DNA of 64,000 nucleotides from Paludibacteraceae bacterium (GTDB lineage Bacteria; Bacteroidota; Bacteroidia; Bacteroidales; Paludibacteraceae). The notes beneath the pieces were generated by a model. The model worked only from the letters and a program-made list of their open reading frames with translations, made no database searches and had not been told where the DNA came from. Below are positions 1 to 5,990 of this stretch, one piece after another (positions within the stretch are counted from its first letter, which is position 1; every line of letters starts with the position of its first letter). A program made the translations under genes and the position numbers. The stretch is from positions 1 through 64,000 of the forward strand of contig JAKSNY010000010.1 of the NCBI GenBank assembly GCA_024399495.1, in the 5' to 3' direction.

Positions 1-83
1 GGGGCTGATGAACCAGCCATCACGGGCATCTCTGCCTCCATTCTCACTTGCTCCAAATGTGGAGTGGAATAAATCTTTTTCAT
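1..83 (-). CDS. N-terminal part of a small hypothetical protein, cut by window edge
   Basis: Reading the minus strand from the ATG at 83 gives an open frame of 27 codons to the window edge, beginning MKKIYSTPHLEQVRMEAEMP and then VMAGSSAP. From family knowledge this resembles the short Bacteroidales proteins that start MKKxYxxP and contain a Met-Leu/Val-Ala-Gly-Ser turn near residue 20; their function is unknown to me. No signal peptide is visible. It is the first gene downstream of leader element copy 1 (381-511), on the same strand, with a long repeat-filled spacer between. The carboxyl end lies outside the window, so size and function cannot be judged. Confidence 0.5.
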   Translation of the reverse strand, partial: MKKIYSTPHLEQVRMEAEMPVMAGSSA

Positions 84-143
84 AAGTTAATTTTAGTTTA
101 AATGGTTAATATTAAGTTATAATCGTTATTACGTTTTTAGTGT

Positions 144-171
144 ACAGTTGACAGTGGACAGTTGACAGTGA
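144..171. repeat. Heptamer tandem repeat, ACAGTTG type
   Basis: Four 7-bp units follow one another: ACAGTTG, ACAGTGG, ACAGTTG, ACAGTGA. The same unit in the opposite sense (CACTGTC, CACTGTC, AACTGTC) occurs at 1909-1929. It is part of the heptamer families found at several gene borders in this window. Confidence 0.85.
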
Positions 172-212
172 TAAGATTTTTCGCTACACTGCGTTCCGTC
201 ACTCGCTTCGCT

Positions 213-240
213 CATACATCATACATTATACATCATACAT
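213..240. repeat. Heptamer tandem repeat, CATACAT type
   Basis: Four units CATACAT, CATACAT, TATACAT, CATACAT. The same arrangement of unit types is found at 5963-5990 and, inverted, at 37828-37855 and 38345-38372. Here it lies in a spacer, not beside a stop codon. Confidence 0.85.
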
Positions 241-248
241 TAAGTAAA

Positions 249-291
249 GATTCCTCTCTTCGTTTCACTTCGTTCGGAATGACGTGGGAGG
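249..291. repeat. Dispersed CGGAATGACG-type repeat
   Basis: The stretch holds a GATTCC...CGGAATGACG motif. Related pieces (GTCATCCTGAGTG, CACTCAAAATGACG) occur at 1615-1697 and 8619-8676. This resembles the short extragenic palindromic-type repeats scattered in many Bacteroidetes genomes; I infer membership from the repeated core only. Confidence 0.45.
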
Positions 292-307
292 GGTACTTGT
301 CCCTTTT

Positions 308-326
308 GTTGAGGCTCTGCCTCAAC
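308..326. repeat. GTTGAGGC hairpin, shared with 27072-27090
   Basis: Perfect 8-bp inverted repeat GTTGAGGC-TCT-GCCTCAAC. The following CCATGTT is also shared with the reverse complement of the element at 27065-27090, where the arms are GTTAAGGC/GCCTTAAC, so one base pair has changed on both sides. This suggests a dispersed structured repeat. Confidence 0.55.
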
Positions 327-344
327 CATGTTCCTTGACCCTCA

Positions 345-367
345 CAGTTACAACTCTGTTGTAACTG
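345..367. repeat. Perfect 9-bp inverted repeat
   Basis: CAGTTACAA-CTCTG-TTGTAACTG forms a 9-bp stem with a 5-nt loop. There is no T-run after it on either strand, so a terminator role is not supported. It lies just downstream (minus strand) of the leader element copy 1 hairpin. Confidence 0.5.
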
Positions 368-380
368 TCTGATATTAAGC

Positions 381-511
381 AAATTACCCCCCGTTTACAC
401 AGGAGGGTAATTTCTACCTACCATTATATTTAAGCCGTAAACGGCTTCTACGTCTTTTCATTTTGCTTGATTAACAACGCCAAAGGTATGAATTATTTTC
501 TGTTCTGCAAA
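381..511 (-). promoter_or_regulatory. Leader element copy 1: promoter, 15-codon frame, hairpin
   Basis: Read on the minus strand: a -33 TTTG (complement of 508-511), a 19-nt gap, a -7 TACCTTTG (complement of 481-488), a short 5' leader, a 15-codon basic reading frame (461-414) and, directly after its TAG stop, a hairpin with arms AAATTACCC / GGGTAATTT (complements of 405-413 and 381-389). Inside the frame is the palindrome AAGCCGT-TT-ACGGCTT. Copy 2 at 8677-8809 has the same order and spacing with about 80% identity in the frame. The hairpin has no T-run, so it is not a classical terminator. I infer a cis-acting leader or a small RNA. The next minus-strand gene is the partial frame ending at 83. 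Confidence 0.6.
414..461 (-). CDS. Candidate 15-residue basic leader peptide (copy 1)
   Basis: ATG to TAG in 48 nt, translating to MKRRRSRLRLKYNGR, with 8 of 15 residues Arg or Lys. The frame in leader copy 2 has the same length and gives MTRYRSLKRLKYKCR; nine positions are identical, including the final Arg-stop. It starts about 13 nt after the inferred transcription start and ends immediately before the conserved hairpin. No ribosome binding site is obvious. Translation is inferred only from conserved length and frame, and the conservation could instead reflect RNA structure. Confidence 0.4.
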   Translation of the reverse strand: MKRRRSRLRLKYNGR

Positions 512-588
512 AAAAAATCAGAAAATATTTTTCTGCAAAAAAATCTCTCTTTTTTTTGCAAATCTTATTTCTTATCCATACCTTTGTG

Positions 589-596
589 AAAGATAA
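589..596 (+). promoter_or_regulatory. -7-like box upstream of the Rpn gene
   Basis: TACCTTTG fits the Bacteroidetes -7 consensus TAnnTTTG and lies 53 nt before the ATG at 649. No TTTG is found at the expected 19-21 nt upstream, so this is a weak call. Confidence 0.35.
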
Positions 597-664
597 ACAC
601 TATTCTTGCCTAAATTATCTTGCGTTATTTTTTTATTATTTAATAATTATGGATAAATTTAGAT

Positions 665-1450
665 TTGTTGGAACTCAGTTCTGAAATTAAAGAGATCACA
701 CATCTCGATAAAGAGCGTCCAGCGGAGACTCAAGATGGCAGAGGGGTCGTGTTTGACCTGCTTTGCGAGACGGAGGATGGCTCACGCTTTATTGTAGAGA
801 TGCAGAAACGCAGGCAAAAATATTTTGCTGAGCGGATTGTCTTTTATCTTTCAAGAGAGATTGCCTCTCAGGGCGTCAAATGCGGGGAAATATGGGACTA
901 TAGTCTGCTCCCTGTTTATGGAGTGTTCTTTATGGATTTCCACCTTGATGAGCACGAACCGCTCAGCCTTAGGACAATAGAGTTTGTTGTCAGAGAGACA
1001 GGTCAGGTATTGACAGACAAAGTCAAGGCATACACGTTGGAGTTGCCGTCATACGTGAACATGCCCCAAGAGAACTGTAAGACACGCATTGATTATTGGC
1101 TATATAATTTAGCAAACATGGAGACTATGAAGACGGATTTAAAGTTTAAGGACAAGCAACCAGCGTTCAACGTTATGGAACGTCTGTCCGAGTTATCCAA
1201 ACTAAGCAGGGAGGATAGCGACAAGTATTTCTATGAGCTGGATTATTATCGTACCATAAAGAATGCCGATGATTATGAGTACGAGCGTAGAGAGAAAAAA
1301 GGTAGAGACGAAGGTCTAAAACAAGGACTTAAACAAGGTCTAAAACAAGGTAAGCTGAGTGTGGCGAAAAACATGAAACAAGAAGGTCTTGATGCTGCAT
1401 TTATTGCCAAAGTCACAGGTCTTAATGCAGAGGAAATCAGCAAACTCTAA
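665..1450 (+). CDS. Rpn family nuclease / putative transposase, N-terminus missing
   Basis: This belongs to the Rpn (recombination-promoting nuclease, PD-(D/E)XK) family, often annotated as transposase-like. The nuclease core is visible as Asp in VVFDLLC followed by IVEMQ near residues 30-47. The C-terminal tail has three GLKQ units encoded by a short tandem DNA repeat, then a helix ending in LNAEEISKL, typical of the family. The usual first 30-40 residues are absent: the only start in frame is a TTG at 665 with a stop at 644-646. A nearby ATG at 649 reads MDKFRFVGTQF then stop in another frame, resembling the normal amino end with internal deletions. The gene is probably decayed. A hairpin terminator follows. 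Confidence 0.75.
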   Translation: MLELSSEIKEITHLDKERPAETQDGRGVVFDLLCETEDGSRFIVEMQKRRQKYFAERIVFYLSREIASQGVKCGEIWDYSLLPVYGVFFMDFHLDEHEPLSLRTIEFVVRETGQVLTDKVKAYTLELPSYVNMPQENCKTRIDYWLYNLANMETMKTDLKFKDKQPAFNVMERLSELSKLSREDSDKYFYELDYYRTIKNADDYEYERREKKGRDEGLKQGLKQGLKQGKLSVAKNMKQEGLDAAFIAKVTGLNAEEISKL

Positions 1451-1480
1451 CTTCTCTCATAAAAATTTAGCCAATAAAAC

Positions 1481-1522
1481 AATCACCACTATCAACTCTA
1501 ACAAGAGATGGTAGTGGTGATT
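1481..1522 (+). terminator. Hairpin downstream of the Rpn gene
   Basis: Arms AATCACCACTA (1481-1491) and TAGTGGTGATT (1512-1522) pair over 11 bp, 31 nt after the Rpn stop. The following TTGCTTTTCTC is T-rich but not a clean T-run, so termination is likely but not certain. Confidence 0.55.
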
Positions 1523-1614
1523 TGCTTTTCTCTTCGTCGTTACCTAACGGTCTGTAAACAGCCTGACTTTCCTCGTCAGTCTGAGTGTCCACACCCTCGT
1601 CATTCTGACCTCTC

Positions 1615-1697
1615 ATTGTCATCCTGAGTGAAACGAAAGATTTCAGAAACATTATGAGATTCTTCGTTACGCTACGCTACACTCAAAATGACGTGAG
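1615..1697. repeat. Dispersed GTCATCCTGAG/CTCAAAATGAC repeat pair
   Basis: GTCATCCTGAGTG at 1619-1631 and CACTCAAAATGACG at about 1680-1693 face each other as an imperfect inverted repeat, with a gattcttcg-type middle. Related cores lie at 249-291, around 1600 and at 8619-8676. I read these as extragenic dispersed repeats. The short minus-strand frame over them looks accidental. Confidence 0.5.
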
Positions 1698-1712
1698 AAT
1701 GGTGTAAGAGTA

Positions 1713-1908
1713 TCAGTCCTTTAGACAACGTACAGACGATGTTTCGTTTTTACCTTGGGTGTTGCCTTCACATTCGTCTTCGTCCCAATTTAAATTGTAA
1801 TAGTAAGCGTCTCCATTAAAGAACTCAAATGCAGTATTAGACCAGAACGAGGCCTGGGTACCAATATTCTGTATTTCTACATCTTTGCTCGAGATGACGG
1901 GATGGAAT
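1713..1908 (-). pseudogene. C-terminal fragment of a FISUMP-domain protein
   Basis: Minus-strand translation from about 1908 to the TGA at 1713-1715 gives about 64 residues, including ASFWSNTAFEFF, DAYYYNLNW and SSVRCLKD before the stop. The C-terminal end of the intact FISUMP lipoprotein at 7055-8572 has the same pattern (YLWTSTP, NWSLYCDD, YSVRCIMNKD). The upstream part is missing: the frame runs into a TGA and a heptamer repeat at 1909. From family knowledge FISUMP (Fibrobacter succinogenes major paralogous) domains occur in surface lipoproteins. This is a remnant. Confidence 0.75.
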
Positions 1909-1954
1909 CACTGTCCACTGTCAACTGTCCACTCTGCACTCATACATCATACAT
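1909..1954. repeat. Two heptamer families in tandem, touching the nhaC stop
   Basis: CACTGTC, CACTGTC, AACTGTC, CACTCTG (1909-1936) are followed by CACT and then CATACAT, CATACAT (1941-1954). On the minus strand the nhaC stop TAA is immediately followed by TGTATGATGTATG, so the repeat starts at the stop codon. Two unrelated 7-bp units being adjacent is notable. Confidence 0.8.
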
Positions 1955-3405
1955 TAATGCAACTCTTTTTTATGAATTTTCCACCCAAAAATTGCGGTTA
2001 TGATTGATATTATGGGAGATAGGTAACAGAAGAAACAGAACGGGAGATATGCTAATGTTGCTACACCCAGAACCGTTGATTGAGTCATTCCACAAGTATT
2101 CCATGGTATAAGCACAGATGTTACCGTAGCACCGTCTTCACAACTGCGTGACAACAGTCTATTCTCGTAACCTTGATTCTTATACTCTTCTTTGAACATA
2201 TTTGCAGATAATATAATAGAGATATATTGGTCTCCTGTAACAAGGTTGAGGAATATACCATTCATTATTGTAGAAGAAACCAATCCAACTCTGGTATGAA
2301 CCAACTTGCGGAAAAGTGCGTGTAAAAAACTTTGTAACATTCCACACGCATTCATAACGCCTCCAAACATCATTGCTGCAAGTATAAGCCATATTGTATT
2401 AAGCATTCCAGCCATACCGTCTGTGGCTACAAGTGAGTTTAACAGAGGCAAGCCTGTATCAACTGCCGTGCTTACGGCAAGCATTTTCATTACTCCGATG
2501 TAAATGCCACTGACTGTTACTGATCCGTCAGATGAGCCACCACCTATTTGCATAAGGATTTGTGGTTGAATAAACAGCGCTACTATTATGCCCATCAGAG
2601 CGGAGACAACAAGTACAATAAGAGATTGTACCTTTTTGTAAATCATAACACCTGTAATAATAGGTACAATTAGAAACCATGGGGATATTGTAAATGTACC
2701 TCTTATGGCATTTTCAAATTCAGATGTATCTTGTACAACTGTATCATTGCCTACAAAACCTGCAACAGCAAATATTATAAGCGATATAAGCAAAGAAGGA
2801 ACTGATGTGTATGTCATATACTTTACATGCGTAAATAACGGCGTTTCAGCGGCGCTTGAGGCAAGCACTGTGGTATCACTGAGCGGAGACAGTTTATCAC
2901 CAAAATACGCACCGGAGATAATGGCACCCGCAGTCCAGCCGTCAGAAAATCCGAATGCTCTCCCAATGCCAATAAGGGCAATGCCTATCGTCGCTATTGT
3001 TGTCCATGATGAGCCTGTCATCAATGAAACCAATGCACATAGCAGACATGCTGACAACAGAAAAACACGAGCGTCTATCAATTTGATACCATAGTATATC
3101 ATCGCAGGTACAATGCCGCTAATCATCCAAGAGGCTGATAGCATTCCTATGGCAAGCAAAATAAATATACTTGTAGAAGTAGTGTGTATATTTGCATTTA
3201 TGGCATCTTCTATGCACTCCCAATCTTTTTTACATACCCATATACCAAGCCCGGTTGCAACAAAAGAGGCGGTAAACAGGGCTATTTGAGAAGGTCCTGC
3301 AAGAGAATCACTCCCAAAAAATATAATGTTTATTGAGAGCATTCCTATTAGTACAATAATTGGGATTGCACTAATCCAAAAAGGTGGAAGTGTTTTATTG
3401 TTCAT
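1954..3405 (-). CDS. nhaC: NhaC-family Na+/H+ antiporter
   Basis: A 483-residue integral membrane protein that exchanges Na+ for H+ across the inner membrane. The sequence is hydrophobic throughout with about 11-12 segments. It carries the family segment AGAIISGAYFGDKLSPLSDT (about residues 157-178) and a second polar motif, SRSCEDGATVTSVLIPWNTC, near residue 425. Its length is typical. The start overlaps the end of the upstream M23 peptidase gene by 11 bp, so the two are probably co-transcribed. It fits with the Na+-pumping decarboxylase elsewhere in the window, but substrate specificity within NhaC cannot be read from sequence. Confidence 0.88.
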   Translation of the reverse strand: MNNKTLPPFWISAIPIIVLIGMLSINIIFFGSDSLAGPSQIALFTASFVATGLGIWVCKKDWECIEDAINANIHTTSTSIFILLAIGMLSASWMISGIVPAMIYYGIKLIDARVFLLSACLLCALVSLMTGSSWTTIATIGIALIGIGRAFGFSDGWTAGAIISGAYFGDKLSPLSDTTVLASSAAETPLFTHVKYMTYTSVPSLLISLIIFAVAGFVGNDTVVQDTSEFENAIRGTFTISPWFLIVPIITGVMIYKKVQSLIVLVVSALMGIIVALFIQPQILMQIGGGSSDGSVTVSGIYIGVMKMLAVSTAVDTGLPLLNSLVATDGMAGMLNTIWLILAAMMFGGVMNACGMLQSFLHALFRKLVHTRVGLVSSTIMNGIFLNLVTGDQYISIILSANMFKEEYKNQGYENRLLSRSCEDGATVTSVLIPWNTCGMTQSTVLGVATLAYLPFCFFCYLSPIISIITAIFGWKIHKKELH

Positions 3406-4642
3406 TTAATTGATACCTGTCCTTTACTTTGCGAAAACCATTCATATACTTTTCAGGCAATGGCTCTACAGACGGTGACTCCATAGTAAGCGGGTTTATA
3501 GGCTTGTCGTTTTTCCATACGCGGAAATCAAGGTGCGGACCTGTGGAGGCACCTGTGCTGCCTACATAGCCTATTATTTGACCTTGTTTTACGTGGTCGC
3601 CCACTTTCAGACCTTTTGCGTAACCGCTAAGGTGTAGATAAGCGGTCGAATATACGCTATTATGTTTAATTTTGATGGTATTACCACCGCCACCTTTGTA
3701 AGCCTTGAATACCACCTTGCCATCGCCGATGCTCCAAACGGGAGTCCCTTTTGGTGCGGCGTAATCAACCCCTGTGTGCGGACGTACGGTTTTATATATA
3801 GGGTGCTTGCGTGTGTAGGTAAAAGTTGAAGAAATACGTTTAAAATTAAGCGGAGCCTTTAGGAATGCTTTTCTAAGACTGCGTCCGTTTGCGTCCCAAT
3901 AGCCGTGAAAATCAAGTGTGTCGTATTTGAATGCAAGATAATTGCTATCATTGTGATGGAAACATGCCGCCTTTATCTCACCTATGCCAATACATTCTCC
4001 ATCTACATACTGCTCTGTATAATAAACTTTGAACCCATCTCCTTTCTGTATGCCAAAAAAGTCAATAGTCCAAGCGTAGATATCTGACAGGTCGTTTGCA
4101 AGGGATATGTTAAGGTTATTGCCAGTAATGGCATTCCACAGCGAAGACTCAATCTTTGCCTCTGAAACACGCTCTTTAATCTCTACAGGTTTAATGAAAC
4201 GATATGCTTTAAGAGAGTCTCCAAGTTCTATTACGGTGTAATTTATAAGGGAGTTCTGATATACAAAATATTTTGGGTTTTCAAGAGCGTTGTGCAGTGT
4301 GTCGCTCTCATTAGAGAAATACACCGTGTAGCGGTTGCCCGCCTTAACACGTTTTGCGTTAAACAGGGAATCGGGTAGAAACTGAACCTTGTAGGCTGTG
4401 GCTGCGTCTATTCCAAGATTGTCAAACAAAACCGATACACTCTCGCCGTTACCCACAACACCTTCAACCTTTGTAAGGCTGTCGGTGCATATTCCGTACT
4501 CTAATGTAGGCTCCTTTACTTGCAGGGGCTCTGTATTTTCATCACTTTCTCCACTTCCGTCACTTCCGCCACATGCCGTCAGAAGTGCAGAAACCATTAT
4601 TGCAGTGATAACAAATTTAATTTTCAATATTATTGATTTCAT
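3395..4642 (-). CDS. M23-family metallopeptidase lipoprotein
   Basis: A putative murein endopeptidase exported as a lipoprotein: the N-terminus is Lys-rich and hydrophobic and ends in the lipobox-like ALLTAC with Cys about 23 residues from the start. The C-terminal LytM/M23 domain has HTGVD (His and Asp Zn ligands near residues 289 and 293) and the GPHLDF motif near residue 370. A middle region of about 200 residues resembles the beta-rich N-domain of other Bacteroidetes M23 proteins. I chose the ATG at 4642 rather than one 18 nt upstream because the promoter -7 box covers 4660-4667. It overlaps nhaC at its 3' end. Cell-wall remodelling is inferred. Confidence 0.85.
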   Translation of the reverse strand: MKSIILKIKFVITAIMVSALLTACGGSDGSGESDENTEPLQVKEPTLEYGICTDSLTKVEGVVGNGESVSVLFDNLGIDAATAYKVQFLPDSLFNAKRVKAGNRYTVYFSNESDTLHNALENPKYFVYQNSLINYTVIELGDSLKAYRFIKPVEIKERVSEAKIESSLWNAITGNNLNISLANDLSDIYAWTIDFFGIQKGDGFKVYYTEQYVDGECIGIGEIKAACFHHNDSNYLAFKYDTLDFHGYWDANGRSLRKAFLKAPLNFKRISSTFTYTRKHPIYKTVRPHTGVDYAAPKGTPVWSIGDGKVVFKAYKGGGGNTIKIKHNSVYSTAYLHLSGYAKGLKVGDHVKQGQIIGYVGSTGASTGPHLDFRVWKNDKPINPLTMESPSVEPLPEKYMNGFRKVKDRYQLNEQ

Positions 4643-4659
4643 AATTTTTGAAATTTGCA

Positions 4660-4691
4660 CGAAGATACTAAAAAAAAATTATAAATACAAA
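4660..4691 (-). promoter_or_regulatory. Promoter of the M23-nhaC pair
   Basis: Minus strand: TTTG (complement of 4688-4691), exactly 20 nt gap, TATCTTCG (complement of 4660-4667), then the ATG 17 nt further on. The same TATCTTCG variant with the same 20-nt gap is seen before uvrB, which supports it as a functional -7 box in this organism. Confidence 0.65.
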
Positions 4692-4746
4692 CTTAAAAAT
4701 TATTCATATACTCAAGAAAATAATTTTACAGTTGCAAAAAATTATG

Positions 4747-4754
4747 TAATTTTG
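4747..4754 (+). promoter_or_regulatory. -7-like box upstream of the GNAT gene
   Basis: TAATTTTG matches TAnnTTTG and ends 29 nt before the start codon. The sequence about 20 nt upstream is TTTT rather than TTTG, so the -33 element is weak. Confidence 0.35.
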
Positions 4755-4783
4755 TATTTATACTGAAATTATTTGCATAAATC

Positions 4784-5251
4784 ATGATACGCAAAGCACA
4801 AGAAAAGGACATAAAGAAAATCAGCGACCTATTAGGACAGGTGTTGCTTGTACATCACAATACGCGTCCGGATATTTTTAAGAAAGAGGGGGCAAAATAC
4901 ACAGAAGAGCAGTTAAAGAGGATTATAAATGACCCTTTAACACCTACTTTTGTTTACGTAGATGAGAATGATAATGTTTTAGGGCATCTGTTCTGTCAGA
5001 TAGAAAATAGAGAAGAGACATCAAATACAAACAAATATAAAACACTATATATTGATGATATATGTATAGATGAAAGGTGCAGACATAGGTCAATTGGCAC
5101 ATCTTTGCTAAACTATGCTAAAGAATACGCTAAAGGCATTGGTGCCTATAATATTACACTACACGTTTGGGAAGGGAACAATGATGCTATGATGTTTTAT
5201 AGCAAAATGGGCATGAAGCCGCAATATACATCACTTGAGGTTATATTATAA
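4784..5251 (+). CDS. GNAT-family N-acetyltransferase
   Basis: 155 residues with a complete GNAT fold pattern. The acetyl-CoA binding region is visible at about residues 91-115 (DDICIDERCRHRSIGTSLLN: a beta strand ending in V/I-D, then the R-x-x-G/S-I-G-T loop), followed by AKEYAKGIGAYNITLHVWEGN and the MMFYSKMGM signature near the end. It transfers an acetyl group from acetyl-CoA to an amine, but the substrate cannot be predicted. It is divergent from the M23 gene and convergent with the Nudix gene, overlapping its end by 6 bp. A TAATTTTG box lies at 4747-4754. Confidence 0.85.
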   Translation: MIRKAQEKDIKKISDLLGQVLLVHHNTRPDIFKKEGAKYTEEQLKRIINDPLTPTFVYVDENDNVLGHLFCQIENREETSNTNKYKTLYIDDICIDERCRHRSIGTSLLNYAKEYAKGIGAYNITLHVWEGNNDAMMFYSKMGMKPQYTSLEVIL

Positions 5252-5755
5252 AGAAAACTCCCCTTTTACGTAGTTTATAAGTTTCTCTGCACCACCGCCA
5301 GGGATTACATTGGCTATGGCTTCGGGGAATGTGAACCAACGGGCTTCGTCCACCTCCGATGCAGACATGCCGCTAAGGTCTTCAGAATCCACGGTAGTAA
5401 GAAAATTAACCATCAGAGTATTGGTCTTGGCAAAATAGTATGTGTATAGGTATTTTACTGACGATGGTCTCATACACATCTCCTCCATCATCTCACGTGG
5501 CAATGCCACCTCTGCCGTCTCCCCTATGTTTATGTAACCTGCCAAGAAATTGAATTTCTCACGCCCGTACTGCCTCATCATAAGCACCTTGGTCTTATCT
5601 TTATTAAATATGGCAGTGCAGACCGCTACATTGAATTTAGGGAAACGGTACTCATTACATGTCTCACAATATGGTACAGGTTCAGACTCTCCATCACAAG
5701 GCTTCAAAACCAACGGAGAACCACAAACACTGCAATATTTTTCCTCATACATCAT
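5246..5755 (-). CDS. NudC-like Nudix hydrolase with zinc ribbon
   Basis: 169 residues. The N-terminus has a four-cysteine zinc ribbon (CSVCGSP near residue 8, CETCNEYRFP near residue 30), as in NADH pyrophosphatase NudC. The Nudix box follows at about residues 72-94: GYINIGE, then seven residues, then REMMEEM, with Cys where Gly usually stands. Members hydrolyse nucleoside diphosphates linked to another group, often NAD(H), at Mg2+-coordinating glutamates. The N-terminal extension of NudC is missing, so NAD specificity is uncertain. The first codons ATGATGTATGAGG match the end of the repeated intergenic element copy A, meaning the start region itself derives from repeat-like DNA. Confidence 0.8.
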   Translation of the reverse strand: MMYEEKYCSVCGSPLVLKPCDGESEPVPYCETCNEYRFPKFNVAVCTAIFNKDKTKVLMMRQYGREKFNFLAGYINIGETAEVALPREMMEEMCMRPSSVKYLYTYYFAKTNTLMVNFLTTVDSEDLSGMSASEVDEARWFTFPEAIANVIPGGGAEKLINYVKGEFSL

Positions 5756-5812
5756 TTTAATCTCGCTATGCTCCTCATTTTAATCTCGCCTACGGCTCAT
5801 TAAAATATATAT

Positions 5813-5990
5813 CCTTTTCTATTGGGACATATCCCCATTTTCTGCTTCGCAGAACATGTTTGTCGTGACTCGGCATAGCCCGCAAGCGGCTCTGCCCTCG
5901 CTACTCCAAACAGTCCCCTACGCTTCGCGGAGAACTATCGTTCTCTGTCGCCTTCGGCTCCTCATACATCATACATTATACATCATACAT
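5813..5990 (-). repeat. Multi-hairpin stop-anchored element, copy A
   Basis: On the minus strand it starts at the hpt stop codon with four ATGTATG-type heptamers, continues AGGAGCCGAAGGCGACA, then a copy-specific segment holding GAGAAC-GAT-AGTTCTC, then a shared core of about 110 bp (from GGGGACTGTTTGGAGTAGCG to AATAGAAAAGGA). The core contains the hairpins TTCTGC-GAA-GCAGAA and GGGG-ATATG-TCCC and the near-palindrome GGCAGAGCCGC/GCGGGCTATGCC. Copies B (25771-25942) and C (38345-38561) are nearly identical in the core. A partial tail repeat (GAGCCGTAGGCGAGATTAAAATGAG) fills 5745-5812. Confidence 0.85.

Larger units (their letters stand above)
84..664. other. Gene-poor, repeat-rich spacer
   Basis: I see no full-length gene in these 580 bases. 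They hold, in order, an ACAGTTG-type heptamer run (144-171), a CATACAT heptamer run (213-240), a dispersed TCATTCCGAACG-type repeat (about 249-291), two small hairpins (308-326 and 345-367), leader element copy 1 with its 15-codon frame (381-511), an A/T-rich tract, and a -7-like box for the Rpn gene (589-596). Confidence 0.7.

Noticed and set aside
213..240. CATACAT runs as a CRISPR array
   Set aside because: Units are 7 bp without spacers and there are no cas genes.
1467..1652. 61-codon minus-strand frame
   Set aside because: It lies over a hairpin and dispersed CCTGAGTG-type repeats and has no protein-like features.
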